Source: Celerinatantimonas sp046054195
Lineage (GTDB): Bacteria; Pseudomonadota; Gammaproteobacteria; Enterobacterales; Celerinatantimonadaceae
Direction of reading: 5' to 3'
NCBI RefSeq assembly: GCF_046054195.1
Contig: NZ_JBEQCS010000011.1
Location: 1 to 64,000 of the forward strand
DNA: 64,000 nucleotides
Within the stretch, counting starts at the first letter, position 1. Each line of letters begins with the position of its first letter. The position numbers and the translations under genes were made by a program. Under the pieces are notes generated by a model. It saw only the letters and a program-made list of their open reading frames with translations, searched no databases and was not told where the DNA came from. This document shows positions 16,251-24,154 of this stretch, in pieces.

Positions 16251-17387
16251 TTATGCGTCTTTCCAAACGTCAGCGACAATATCGTTAATGAGGCGAATTT
16301 TATTCCACTGATCATCAACACTAAGCTTGTTGCCTTCTTCTGTTGAAGCAAAGCCACATTGAGGGCTCAGGCACAGGTTATCTAAAGGTACATATTCAGT
16401 TGCTTCTTTAATACGCGCTTTAATCAGGTCTTTATCTTCTAACTCTGGGAATTTTGAAGTCACTAAACCTAAGACAATCTGGCTACTTTTGTTATTCCAA
16501 TGACGAAGCGGTGAAAAATCACCCGCGCGGTCATTATCATATTCTAAGAAATAACCATCATAATGAGTTGAGAACAACTCTTCAGCAACGGGTTCATAAC
16601 CGCCAGAGAACAACCAAGATGATGCATGGTTACCACGACAAACATGTGTGGTGATAGTCATGTCAGACGGTTTATCACTCAGTGCGCCGTTAATAATTTG
16701 GGCACAAATTTTAGCAATTTCACCTGAATCGATACCTTTAGCTTTTAACTCTTCTTGCTTATTCGCATCAGATAAAAATGCCCAGTTGGTATCATCAAAC
16801 TGCAGGTAACGACAACCCGCAGCATAATAAGCTTTCACCGCATCTTTATAAGTTGCTGCCAAGTCTGCATAGAAGTCAGCCAAATCAGGATAAATTTCTT
16901 TTACTTTTGATGAGCCATCGTTTGCCAGCAGTTCCTGACGCAAAATCATCGTTGGGCTTGGAATTGTGGCTTTAGCAGTATGCTGACCATCGGCTTCAGC
17001 CACTTTTTTCAGGTAAGCAAAATGCGCTAAAAATGGATGATTTGGATTAAATGATACTTTGCCAACCACTCGGATATTATAAGAAGGCGCCGCTTTACCA
17101 TGGAATTTCTGGTTATAGCCCTGATCAGGCACAAACCCTTCGATGCCATTTAGGTTTTCGATGAAATCAAGGTGCCAGAAGCCACGGCGAAATTCACCAT
17201 CGGTAATCACTTTCAGGCCAGCTGCTTTTTGCTGTTCAACCAATTCGTTGATGGCACGGTCTTCAACACGAGTCAGTTCTTCTTTAGAGATGTTCCCTGC
17301 TTCAAAATCTCGGCGAGCTTGATGTAGATAATCTGGGCGCAAATAACTGCCGACAACATCGGAGCGAAATGGAGGGCAAATAGCCAT
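16251..17387 (-). CDS. MetE-like cobalamin-independent methionine synthase family protein
   Basis: A 378-residue protein equivalent to the C-terminal catalytic barrel of MetE (YxjG/YxjH type), which transfers a methyl group to homocysteine using zinc. FRSDVVGSYLRP opens the barrel; GLKVITDGEFRRGFWHLDF and a QFDDTNWAFL block follow. Metal ligands are His in TTHVCRGNH, the following Cys, Glu in YFLEYD and Cys in LSPQCGF. There is no N-terminal folate-binding half, so the methyl donor may be a small molecule or methyl-corrinoid protein. AGAGGAA precedes the start. Tandem MetJ boxes upstream support a role in methionine supply. Confidence 0.85.
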   Translation of the reverse strand: MAICPPFRSDVVGSYLRPDYLHQARRDFEAGNISKEELTRVEDRAINELVEQQKAAGLKVITDGEFRRGFWHLDFIENLNGIEGFVPDQGYNQKFHGKAAPSYNIRVVGKVSFNPNHPFLAHFAYLKKVAEADGQHTAKATIPSPTMILRQELLANDGSSKVKEIYPDLADFYADLAATYKDAVKAYYAAGCRYLQFDDTNWAFLSDANKQEELKAKGIDSGEIAKICAQIINGALSDKPSDMTITTHVCRGNHASSWLFSGGYEPVAEELFSTHYDGYFLEYDNDRAGDFSPLRHWNNKSSQIVLGLVTSKFPELEDKDLIKARIKEATEYVPLDNLCLSPQCGFASTEEGNKLSVDDQWNKIRLINDIVADVWKDA

Positions 17388-17424
17388 GAAAAATTCCTCT
17401 TATATTTAAAATCGAATTGCGCCT

Positions 17425-17448
17425 ATCATATTAGATGGCTAGACGGCT
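17425..17448 (-). promoter_or_regulatory. Promoter with tandem MetJ boxes
   Basis: Two adjacent 8-mers, AGATGGCT (17433-17440) and AGACGGCT (17441-17448), match the MetJ consensus AGACGTCT at six and seven of eight positions; tandem spacing is what MetJ needs. On the minus strand a TATGAT -10 element (17425-17430) directly follows, so bound MetJ-SAM would cover the promoter of the MetE-like gene. Confidence 0.6.
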
Positions 17449-17532
17449 GTTAACAGGGATTTAAACTTTTATCTGCATTATGAAAATATTTCATGATAAA
17501 ACGCTTGAGGCTAATGCCCTGCTCTTGCACAA

Positions 17533-18015
17533 TTATTGGTTGGCAAAGCTAAGTAAATCATCGTCAGTGAGCCGATAGATAACCCATTCATCTTGAGCTT
17601 TAGCGCCAATCGAGCGATAAAAATCAATTGCAGGCTGGTTCCAATCCAATACACACCATTCAAAGCGCCCACACTGATTCGCTACTGCAATTTTTGCCAC
17701 ATGTTGAATCAAAGCTTTTCCAACGCCTTGACCACGGCATTGCGGCGAGACATAGAGATCTTCTAAATAGAGGCCGTTTTTACCAAGCCATGTTGAATAG
17801 TTATAAAAATACACGGCATAGCCAACTATCTCACCCGCGACTTCACAAACTAACGCATGCGCAGTTGCACCTTTAGAAAATAGGCTCTGTTCAATATCAC
17901 TGACACTGGCTTTAACATCGCTGGGACGCTTTTCATAATCAGCCAATTGCTGAATTAAACCCAAAATAGTCGCGGCATCGCCAATCACGGCGGGGCGAAT
18001 CGTTACATCACTCAT
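17533..18015 (-). CDS. GNAT family N-acetyltransferase
   Basis: A 160-residue acetyltransferase of the GNAT fold that would transfer acetyl from acetyl-CoA to a small amine. It starts VTIRPAVIGDAATIL, has the central LYLEDLYVSPQCRGQGVGKAL motif that binds CoA (Q/RxxGxG/A) and ends with FEWCVLDWNQPAIDFYRSIGA, the pattern of diamine acetyltransferase-like members (spermidine/spermine or thialysine type). The substrate is not certain. GGAG five bases upstream supports the start. It is separated from its neighbours by 50-145 bases, with no sign of an operon function. Confidence 0.85.
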   Translation of the reverse strand: MSDVTIRPAVIGDAATILGLIQQLADYEKRPSDVKASVSDIEQSLFSKGATAHALVCEVAGEIVGYAVYFYNYSTWLGKNGLYLEDLYVSPQCRGQGVGKALIQHVAKIAVANQCGRFEWCVLDWNQPAIDFYRSIGAKAQDEWVIYRLTDDDLLSFANQ

Positions 18016-18067
18016 ATTTTCTCCTGCTAAATTAGCTTGCTGTTGCCATCTTTATCAAAGATAAGGC

Positions 18068-18391
18068 TTATAGGTCTTTGCCATAATCGCGTTCGACTTT
18101 GGCTATTCGCGTTTTGAATGCACTGTAGTAACGCTCTACTCCCAATTTTTGCGCCATTTTATGCTCAGAGTGTTCTTTCCACTTCTTTATTGAAGATAAA
18201 TCGCGCCAGTATGAAACGGTAATGCCAACCTCTTCTCGGGCAGACTCAATACCCAAAAAGCCAGGTTGTTGAGCTGCTAATGCAACCATCTGTTCGGCCA
18301 TAAGTGAGTAGCCATCATCTTGCTCTTCTCTTAATGAGGTGAAAATAACTACGTAATAAGGCGGTTTCGGTGTTTTTGCTATCAAGCTCAC
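18068..18391 (-). CDS. ABM-type (antibiotic biosynthesis monooxygenase-like) protein
   Basis: A 107-residue protein of the dimeric alpha/beta ABM superfamily. The pattern YYVVIFTSLR, then MVALAAQQPGFLGIESAR, then GITVSYWRDLSSIKKWKEHSEH is the usual strand, helix and strand-helix core (the W-x-x-H segment). Most members are uncharacterised and may oxidise or degrade small aromatic or haem-like molecules, so no reaction is claimed. The start is a GTG with AAGGAAA seven bases upstream. The gene lies just upstream of the acetyltransferase in the same direction (52-base gap) and may be co-transcribed. Confidence 0.8.
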   Translation of the reverse strand: MSLIAKTPKPPYYVVIFTSLREEQDDGYSLMAEQMVALAAQQPGFLGIESAREEVGITVSYWRDLSSIKKWKEHSEHKMAQKLGVERYYSAFKTRIAKVERDYGKDL

Positions 18392-18584
18392 AAACTGGTT
18401 TCCTTCTATTGGCGAAATACGTAAAGCAATTGCGCTCTGAGTGGCTGAAAAATCCGTATCGAACGACTGATAAAACCTGATATAGCTTTAAAGGTACAGT
18501 TCAACATGCTAATAAGCATAAGGAAAGATCAAGTTGTGCTGAATTTACCACCAAATGAGATCATTAATTCGTCATTTGGTATAT
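18392..18584. other. Intergenic segment with inverted repeat
   Basis: No gene. It holds an inverted repeat ACCAAATGA (18550-18558) with TCATTTGGT (18572-18580) just before a terminator-like hairpin. See the small RNA finding. Confidence 0.4.
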
Positions 18585-18619
18585 AATTCAGCCAAACGGG
18601 CTGAATTTGCATTTTTTTG
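18585..18619 (+). terminator. Orphan Rho-independent terminator
   Basis: AATTCAGCC (18585-18593) pairs with GGCTGAATT (18599-18607) around a five-base loop, followed by TGCA and seven T. No plus-strand gene precedes it, so it either insulates the tRNA promoter or ends an unannotated small RNA. Confidence 0.7.
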
Positions 18620-18631
18620 CCAAAAAAGAGG

Positions 18632-18660
18632 TTGACGCTCGATAGCCAGATCAGCATAAT
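18632..18660 (+). promoter_or_regulatory. tRNA operon promoter
   Basis: TTGACG (18632-18637), a 17-base spacer and CATAAT (18655-18660), followed by a GC-rich discriminator (ACGCGCCGC). The GC-rich stretch is typical of stable-RNA promoters under stringent control. Confidence 0.75.
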
Positions 18661-18700
18661 ACGCGCCGCAGCAACGGAGAAGTCGCTGCAAAATGTTGTT

Positions 18701-18777
18701 GGCTATGTAGCTCAGCTGGTTAGAGCACAGCACTCATAATGCTGGGGTCGCAGGTTCAAGTCCCGCCATAGCCACCA
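18701..18777 (+). tRNA. tRNA-Met (CAT), elongator type
   Basis: A complete cloverleaf of 77 bases with encoded CCA. Acceptor GGCTATG pairs with CATAGCC; the anticodon loop is CTCATAA with CAT. The first acceptor pair is a true G-C pair and the anticodon stem lacks three consecutive G-C pairs, which marks it as elongator, not initiator. First gene of a six-tRNA cluster in the order of the E. coli metT-leuW-glnU-glnW-metU-glnV operon. Confidence 0.95.
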
Positions 18778-18810
18778 AAACTCAGAAGAGTTAAACAACA
18801 TACTGAAAAT

Positions 18811-18895
18811 GCGGAAGTGGCGGAATTGGTAGACGCGCTAGATTTAGGTTCTAGTATCGTAAGGTGTGAGAGTTCAAGTCTCTCCTTCCGCACCA
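18811..18895 (+). tRNA. tRNA-Leu (TAG)
   Basis: An 85-base class II tRNA with a long variable arm. Acceptor GCGGAAG pairs with CTTCCGC; the anticodon loop TTTAGGT gives TAG. CCA is encoded. Equivalent in position to leuW. Confidence 0.95.
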
Positions 18896-18909
18896 TTTTC
18901 AGAGGCTGT

Positions 18910-18984
18910 AGGGGTATAGCCAAGTGGTAAGGCAACGGGTTTTGATCCCGTCATGCGCTGGTTCGAATCCAGCTACCCCTGCCA
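18910..18984 (+). tRNA. tRNA-Gln (TTG), copy 1
   Basis: 75 bases with encoded CCA. Acceptor AGGGGTA pairs with TACCCCT; the anticodon loop TTTTGAT gives TTG. Nearly identical to copy 2 (one difference in the T-loop region). Confidence 0.95.
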
Positions 18985-19018
18985 TACTCCTGGTGTAATA
19001 TTTAGGGGTTTTTTATAC

Positions 19019-19093
19019 AGGGGTATAGCCAAGTGGTAAGGCAACGGGTTTTGATCCCGTCATGCGCTGGTTCAAATCCAGCTACCCCTGCCA
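19019..19093 (+). tRNA. tRNA-Gln (TTG), copy 2
   Basis: 75 bases with encoded CCA and the same acceptor and anticodon as copy 1. It has TTCAAAT where copy 1 has TTCGAAT in the T-loop. A tandem duplication as in E. coli glnU-glnW. Confidence 0.95.
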
Positions 19094-19097
19094 AGCT

Positions 19098-19174
19098 GGC
19101 TATGTAGCTCAGTTGGTTAGAGCACAGCACTCATAATGCTGGGGTCGCAGGTTCAAGTCCCGCCATAGCCACCA
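19098..19174 (+). tRNA. tRNA-Met (CAT), elongator type, copy 2
   Basis: 77 bases with encoded CCA. It differs from the first Met copy only in the D-loop (AGTTGG against AGCTGG). It corresponds in position to metU. Confidence 0.95.
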
Positions 19175-19221
19175 ATTACGTAGCATAGCTATCTGATAAG
19201 ATTAAAAAATTTGAAAATCGG

Positions 19222-19249
19222 TTGACTGGCAAATCGCAAAGATTATAAT
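19222..19249 (+). promoter_or_regulatory. Internal promoter for tRNA-Gln (CTG)
   Basis: TTGACT (19222-19227), a 16-base spacer and a perfect TATAAT (19244-19249), 33 bases before the last tRNA. It would let the CTG isoacceptor be transcribed independently of the operon promoter. Confidence 0.7.
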
Positions 19250-19281
19250 CTCCGCCAATCGATAACTCGTAAGAGTTTTGT

Positions 19282-19356
19282 AGGGGTATAGCCAAGTGGT
19301 AAGGCAACGGATTCTGATTCCGTCATTCGTTGGTTCGAGTCCAGCTACCCCTGCCA
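19282..19356 (+). tRNA. tRNA-Gln (CTG)
   Basis: 75 bases with encoded CCA; anticodon loop TTCTGAT gives CTG. Last gene of the cluster, about 107 bases after tRNA-Met copy 2 with its own promoter between. E. coli has a second copy (glnX) after this one; none is seen here. Confidence 0.95.
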
Positions 19357-19369
19357 CCATTTTTTAGAA

Positions 19370-19397
19370 AAGCCTGTTTTAGACAGGCTTTTTTATT
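19370..19397 (+). terminator. tRNA operon terminator
   Basis: AAGCCTGT (19370-19377) pairs with ACAGGCTT (19383-19390) around TTTAG, followed by five T. Confidence 0.9.
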
Positions 19398-19479
19398 TCT
19401 GCAAATAATCTATTTTTTCCATCAGCACATGAAAGATAAAGCGCGCCACAAATCACGCTTTATCTAGATTGCAGATGAA

Positions 19480-20637
19480 TTAGTTTATCCCTAACGCATA
19501 ACGCAGCGCCTTGGTTTTAAACACACCGGCATTCTGAGCAAAAATAATCCCTGCCCGGCGAGCCGTTTTAATCAGCGGATGCGGATGAGAAAATCCCTTA
19601 TAAAATAAATCCATGGCTGACTGCATTAACAAATTATCGGCCTTACGCTGGCGTTGGTATTTAGTAAGCAGCGCTTCAAATGGTTGCGTTAATGGATGAG
19701 AGTTAAACACTCGCAGTAATGCTGCAACATCTTTAAAGCCGATATTGACGCCTTGGCCAGCTAGCGGATGAATGGTATGGGCACTATCGCCCGCCAGCAC
19801 AACTCTGCCTTTAAAATAGTGGTGAACATGGCGGCGAACCAACGCAAAGTTAGCCCAATCCAGCAGTTCAAAATCGCTCTCTAGCGCAGGAAAGGCCGCT
19901 TGAATTTGTGTTTTTAACGCACTTGCATTTAAGCGTTGCAACGATTTAATCCGTGCACTTTGGTCGTACCAAATAAGAGTGCCATAATCATCAAATAGCG
20001 GTAGCAAGGCGCGCGGGCCAGTGGGATAGAACTCTTGCCAAGTAATTCGCTCTGGCGCTTTGGCAAACTTCACGTTGATGCTTAAACAGCGCTGGCGATA
20101 ATCCCAGCCGGTAATACCAAGACCCATCTGTTCTCGCACGGCGGAATTAGCGCCATCAGTGCCAACCACCAGCAATGCATTAATTTTCTGCTGTTGATAT
20201 GCAATCGTCGCATGAGTTTGCTCTTGAGTGAGCTGCCAATCTCGCCACGGCAAAATAGTGACACCAAGCTCTTGGCATCTCTGCCACAGCGCCAACTGAA
20301 CGATGCGATTTTCAATCATGTAACCTAAATGGTCTTGGCCAACTTCGTGGCTATCAAATTTAAGTTTATCAGTTTGCCCAGCTTCCCAGGTTTGTAGCCC
20401 TTTGTATGGCGTTAGGCGCATTTTTTCAATCAACGGCCAAGCGCCAAGTTCACGAAGCAATTGTTCAGAGCCCAAACTAAAAGCTGATAAACGTAAATCT
20501 GGATTAGCTTTTGGGTCAAATTCGGTTGGAGTCGATGGGTCTATCATGGCCACTTTGCGCTGCTGCATGGCAAAACCACAGGCTATCGCGGCCCCGACCA
20601 TTCCGCCGCCAACCACGACGATATCGTATTGTTGCAT
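19480..20637 (-). CDS. ubiF: Ubiquinone biosynthesis FAD monooxygenase UbiF
   Basis: A 385-residue flavoprotein hydroxylase (UbiH/UbiF family) that adds the C6 hydroxyl of the ubiquinone ring, using FAD, NAD(P)H and oxygen in the cytosolic Ubi complex. FAD motifs: dinucleotide fold VVVGGGMVGAAIACG (about 7-21), DGANSAVREQMG near 160, and GDSAHTIHPLAGQGVNIGFKD near 280. Length is normal. UbiF is preferred over the paralogues UbiH and UbiI because it sits beside the Met-Leu-Gln tRNA operon and miaB, as in enterobacteria. It is convergent with the tRNA cluster and has its own promoter in the 510-base gap to miaB. Confidence 0.87.
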   Translation of the reverse strand: MQQYDIVVVGGGMVGAAIACGFAMQQRKVAMIDPSTPTEFDPKANPDLRLSAFSLGSEQLLRELGAWPLIEKMRLTPYKGLQTWEAGQTDKLKFDSHEVGQDHLGYMIENRIVQLALWQRCQELGVTILPWRDWQLTQEQTHATIAYQQQKINALLVVGTDGANSAVREQMGLGITGWDYRQRCLSINVKFAKAPERITWQEFYPTGPRALLPLFDDYGTLIWYDQSARIKSLQRLNASALKTQIQAAFPALESDFELLDWANFALVRRHVHHYFKGRVVLAGDSAHTIHPLAGQGVNIGFKDVAALLRVFNSHPLTQPFEALLTKYQRQRKADNLLMQSAMDLFYKGFSHPHPLIKTARRAGIIFAQNAGVFKTKALRYALGIN

Positions 20638-21147
20638 AATCTCAGGAAAAAATGGTTGATACCCATTAGTTTACTACGACAGGCGCAATTGCCCAACGCC
20701 GTCTTTTAAATCAAAACGCTGCAAACGTTACACACTAATACTCACGATAGCGCCGTTAAGATATAATATTGAATCAAACATTTTAAATTTAGGAAGCGAT
20801 GTTACTTTATCGTTAGAGCTGTTGAGCTTTCAGGATTAATTTTTGTTCAAGTTACATTCGTTTTGAATACGTGCAGTCTGGGTAACTTTTTGAGTTAAAC
20901 AAGCACAGAACAACAAAATTCAGGACGCGCTTAAATCGCCACAAACGGCAAGCATCTGAGGCTAATTGAGCCTGTGTTAAGCGTTCTTTGCAGAGGGTAA
21001 TTGCATTGCAAAACGTTTGCACTTGCCTAATTCGACCTGATATTGGTGCAAAAATAATCACAAAAGGTTAACAGCCCCTAGCCAGTGGGACTTGAAAAAA
21101 GTAAAATACGCCTCCATTTTCGACCTATAAACAAACTGAGTGAAAGC
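20638..21147. other. Intergenic region between ubiF and miaB
   Basis: 510 bases between divergent genes. A TATAAT lies at 20762-20767, but no matching -35 was identified. A short minus-strand frame (20852-21061) shows no ribosome site or family features. No tRNA, riboswitch or terminator recognised. Confidence 0.4.
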
Positions 21148-22578
21148 ATGGCCAAAAAACTGCATATAAAAACCTGGGGCTGCCAGATGAACGAATATGA
21201 TTCATCCAAAATGGCAGAACTGCTGGATGCAACTCACGGCTATGAGCTCACAGAAGATCCCGCGCAAGCGGATGTGCTGTTGCTCAACACCTGTTCCATC
21301 CGCGAAAAGGCTCAGGAAAAAGTGTTCCATCAGTTGGGACGTTGGAAGAATTTAAAAGCACACAATCCTGACTTGGTCATTGGTGTAGGTGGTTGTGTTG
21401 CTTCTCAAGAAGGTGCAGCCATTCGCGAACGTGCACCATTTGTTGATATCGTCTTTGGGCCACAGACTTTACACCGTCTACCTGAGATGATTAAAAAAAT
21501 TCGTCAGGAACACGGCTCTGTTGTTGATATTAGCTTCCCTGAAATTGAAAAATTTGACAATTTACCAGAGCCTCGCGCTGAAGGGCCAACTGCATTTGTT
21601 TCGGTCATGGAAGGTTGCAACAAATACTGCTCATTTTGTGTTGTCCCCTACACTCGTGGTGAAGAAATTAGCCGACCACTTGACGATGTGCTCTATGAAG
21701 TTGCAACACTGGCTGATAAAGGCGTACGTGAAGTAAACCTGCTGGGACAAAATGTGAACGCTTATCGTGGCACCATGCACGATGGCAGCATCTGTAGCTT
21801 TGCCGAGCTGCTTCGTTATGTGGCAAGTATCGATGGGATTGATCGCATTCGTTACACCACCAGCCACCCGGTTGAATTTACCGACGACATTGTTGAAGTG
21901 TATAAAGATACGCCTGAGCTGGTAAGCTTTTTGCATTTACCTGTACAAAGTGGCTCCGATCGAATTTTGACACTGATGAAGCGGCCTCATACAGCATTGG
22001 AATATAAATCAATCATTCGCAAACTGCGTAAAGCCCGTCCGGATATTGAAATTAGTTCTGATTTTATTGTGGGTTTCCCTGGGGAAACCGACGAAGATTT
22101 TACCAAGACGATGGAGCTTATCGAACAGGTTAATTTCGATATGAGCTTTAGCTTTATTTATAGCCCTCGTCCTGGCACACCAGCAGCTGATCTGCCGGAT
22201 GATGTAACTGAAGAGACCAAAAAACAGCGGTTGTATATTCTTCAAGACCGCATTAATCAGCATGCGATGCAATTTAGTCGCCGGATGCTTAATAGCGAAC
22301 AACGGATTCTGGTTGAAGGCCCATCGAAGAAAAATCCGATGGAACTGCGTGGCCGCACCGAGAACAACCGAGTGGTAAACTTTGAAGGCAGTCCTGAGCT
22401 GATTGGTCAATTTGTAGATGTATTGATTACGGATGTGTTTCCTAATTCACTGCGCGGTAAACTGGTACGTGATGAATCGCAAATGGACTTACGTGTGCAT
22501 ACTGCACCAGATGCGATCATCAATAAAAACGTCGCTGAGCAACCCAATGAACTAGGGGTCACCACTTTTACCCCATAA
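21148..22578 (+). CDS. miaB: tRNA methylthiotransferase MiaB
   Basis: A radical-SAM enzyme that converts i6A37 to ms2i6A37 in tRNAs. The 476 residues (E. coli 474) run: an MTTase domain with three cluster cysteines (TWGCQMNEYDS, LLNTCSIREKA, VGGCVASQ), the radical-SAM CNKYCSFCVVPY motif, and a C-terminal TRAM RNA-binding domain. ATG 21148 gives the usual MAKKLHIKTWGC N-terminus; an earlier in-frame start would add 21 atypical residues. First gene of the conserved miaB-to-lipA block. Confidence 0.95.
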   Translation: MAKKLHIKTWGCQMNEYDSSKMAELLDATHGYELTEDPAQADVLLLNTCSIREKAQEKVFHQLGRWKNLKAHNPDLVIGVGGCVASQEGAAIRERAPFVDIVFGPQTLHRLPEMIKKIRQEHGSVVDISFPEIEKFDNLPEPRAEGPTAFVSVMEGCNKYCSFCVVPYTRGEEISRPLDDVLYEVATLADKGVREVNLLGQNVNAYRGTMHDGSICSFAELLRYVASIDGIDRIRYTTSHPVEFTDDIVEVYKDTPELVSFLHLPVQSGSDRILTLMKRPHTALEYKSIIRKLRKARPDIEISSDFIVGFPGETDEDFTKTMELIEQVNFDMSFSFIYSPRPGTPAADLPDDVTEETKKQRLYILQDRINQHAMQFSRRMLNSEQRILVEGPSKKNPMELRGRTENNRVVNFEGSPELIGQFVDVLITDVFPNSLRGKLVRDESQMDLRVHTAPDAIINKNVAEQPNELGVTTFTP

Positions 22579-22589
22579 CTTAGCAAGAG

Positions 22590-22611
22590 GTGCCGTTATC
22601 AAACGGCATCT
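22590..22611 (+). terminator. Hairpin between miaB and ybeZ
   Basis: Inverted repeat of the type GTGCCGTT-ATCA-AACGGCAT, a few bases after the miaB stop, followed by TCTCTATTT. The T-run is poor, so it is more likely an attenuating or mRNA-stabilising stem than a full stop. Confidence 0.45.
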
Positions 22612-22654
22612 CTATTTAAGCGTAGGAGCAATGCCGAAACGGCTTTGATAAACA

Positions 22655-23674
22655 TTGACGAAAAACTTAAAGACTCTTGAATTTAATTTAGAACCAGCCG
22701 ACAGCAAACGTTTGGCCAGCTTATTCGGCCCGTTTGATGACAACTTACGCCAGATAGAGCGCCGACTGGGCCTTGAAATCACCTATCGCAACGAACACAT
22801 CACCTTAGTGGGACAACCCACTCACGCTGAAGCGGGCCAATCAATTTTAAAACAGTTGTATGTTGATACCCAGCCAATGAAAGGCCATGGCGTACCGGAT
22901 CTTGACCCGGAACAGGTTCATTTGGCCATCAAAGAAAGTGGTGTATTAGAGCACGCACACGAAACCAGCTATCACGAAAAACAGACCACGATTAAAACCA
23001 AACGCGGCGTGATTAAACCTCGCACCCCAAATCAGGCAGACTACATTGGTCGCATTTTAAATCATGACGTGACCTTTGGGATTGGGCCTGCTGGGACCGG
23101 GAAAACATATCTGGCGGTTGCTTGCGCGGTAGATGCGCTAGAGCGCCAAGAAGTGCGACGCATTCTGTTAACGCGCCCGGCTGTTGAAGCTGGCGAAAAA
23201 TTGGGCTTTCTTCCTGGCGACTTGAGCCAGAAAGTCGACCCATATCTGCGCCCACTTTATGATGCATTATTTGAAATGCTTGGCTTTGAGCGAGTTGAAA
23301 AATTAATTGAACGCTCGGTGATTGAAATTGCGCCGCTCGCTTACATGCGTGGACGGACTCTCAATGATGCCTTCATTATTTTAGATGAAAGCCAGAACAC
23401 CACCACCGAGCAGATGAAAATGTTCTTAACCCGTATTGGCTTTAACTCCAAAGCGGTAATTACTGGTGATATCACCCAGATTGACCTGCCACGGCACCAA
23501 AATTCTGGGCTGCGCCATGCCATTCGGGTATTACGTGATGTGGAATCATTAAGTTTCCATTTCTTTAAATCAGCTGATGTCGTGCGTCACCCTGTTGTTG
23601 CCGAAATCGTCGAAGCTTATGAAGCCTTTGACCAAGCGCAACGTCGTGACAGTCAGCAACAAGACGACCGTTAA
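22655..23674 (+). CDS. ybeZ: PhoH-like ATPase YbeZ
   Basis: A 339-residue P-loop protein that partners YbeY in RNA metabolism and ribosome quality control. Walker A is GIGPAGTGKTYL (about residue 148), Walker B is FIILDESQN, and blocks such as RTPNQADYIGRILNHD and ITGDITQIDLPR are family-typical. The start is a TTG immediately after an in-frame stop; there is no ATG that keeps the LEFNLEPADSKRLA N-terminus. A five-codon ORF (ATG 22631) with TAGGAG upstream ends ten bases before the TTG and may help reinitiation. ybeY follows directly. Confidence 0.93.
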   Translation: MTKNLKTLEFNLEPADSKRLASLFGPFDDNLRQIERRLGLEITYRNEHITLVGQPTHAEAGQSILKQLYVDTQPMKGHGVPDLDPEQVHLAIKESGVLEHAHETSYHEKQTTIKTKRGVIKPRTPNQADYIGRILNHDVTFGIGPAGTGKTYLAVACAVDALERQEVRRILLTRPAVEAGEKLGFLPGDLSQKVDPYLRPLYDALFEMLGFERVEKLIERSVIEIAPLAYMRGRTLNDAFIILDESQNTTTEQMKMFLTRIGFNSKAVITGDITQIDLPRHQNSGLRHAIRVLRDVESLSFHFFKSADVVRHPVVAEIVEAYEAFDQAQRRDSQQQDDR

Positions 23675-24148
23675 ATGAACGCTATTGTAGACAGGCAAGT
23701 TGCCTGCGAAGAAAACGGGTATATTCCCGCACAAGAAGAACTCACGCTTTGGGCTAGCCGAGCTTTAAAAGCGTGTAATGCCGAAGGTGAACTGACAGTA
23801 CGAATTGTTGAACCTGATGAGAGCCAGAGTTTGAATCATCAGTTTCGAGATAAAGACAAACCAACCAATGTGTTGTCGTTTCCGTTCAGTGCACCCATTG
23901 GAATTGCCACTGACTTATTAGGCGATTTGGTGGTCTGTAAAGCCATTGTCGAAGCCGAAGCACAAGAGCAGTTAAAACCGCTGTCACATCATTGGGCACA
24001 TATGGTTGTACACGGTTGTTTGCATCTGCTAGGTTATGATCATATAGAAGATGATGAAGCGCAGCAGATGGAATCGTTAGAAATCGATATTTTAGCCACC
24101 CTTGGAATTGCAAATCCCTATGAAGATTTGCTCGATAAGGAATTATAG
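23675..24148 (+). CDS. ybeY: Endoribonuclease YbeY
   Basis: A zinc-dependent endoribonuclease of 157 residues involved in 16S rRNA 3'-end maturation and 70S ribosome quality control. The metal site HGCLHLLGYDH is intact (about residues 113-123), and the DKPTNVLSFPF block precedes it. ATG 23675 directly follows the ybeZ stop with no gap, so the two are translationally coupled. corC follows six bases after its stop. Confidence 0.95.
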   Translation: MNAIVDRQVACEENGYIPAQEELTLWASRALKACNAEGELTVRIVEPDESQSLNHQFRDKDKPTNVLSFPFSAPIGIATDLLGDLVVCKAIVEAEAQEQLKPLSHHWAHMVVHGCLHLLGYDHIEDDEAQQMESLEIDILATLGIANPYEDLLDKEL

Positions 24149-24154
24149 TCACTC

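Noticed and set aside
20852..21061. Minus-strand 69-codon frame between ubiF and miaB
   Set aside because: No ribosome binding site, no recognisable protein features and no conserved position; probably chance.
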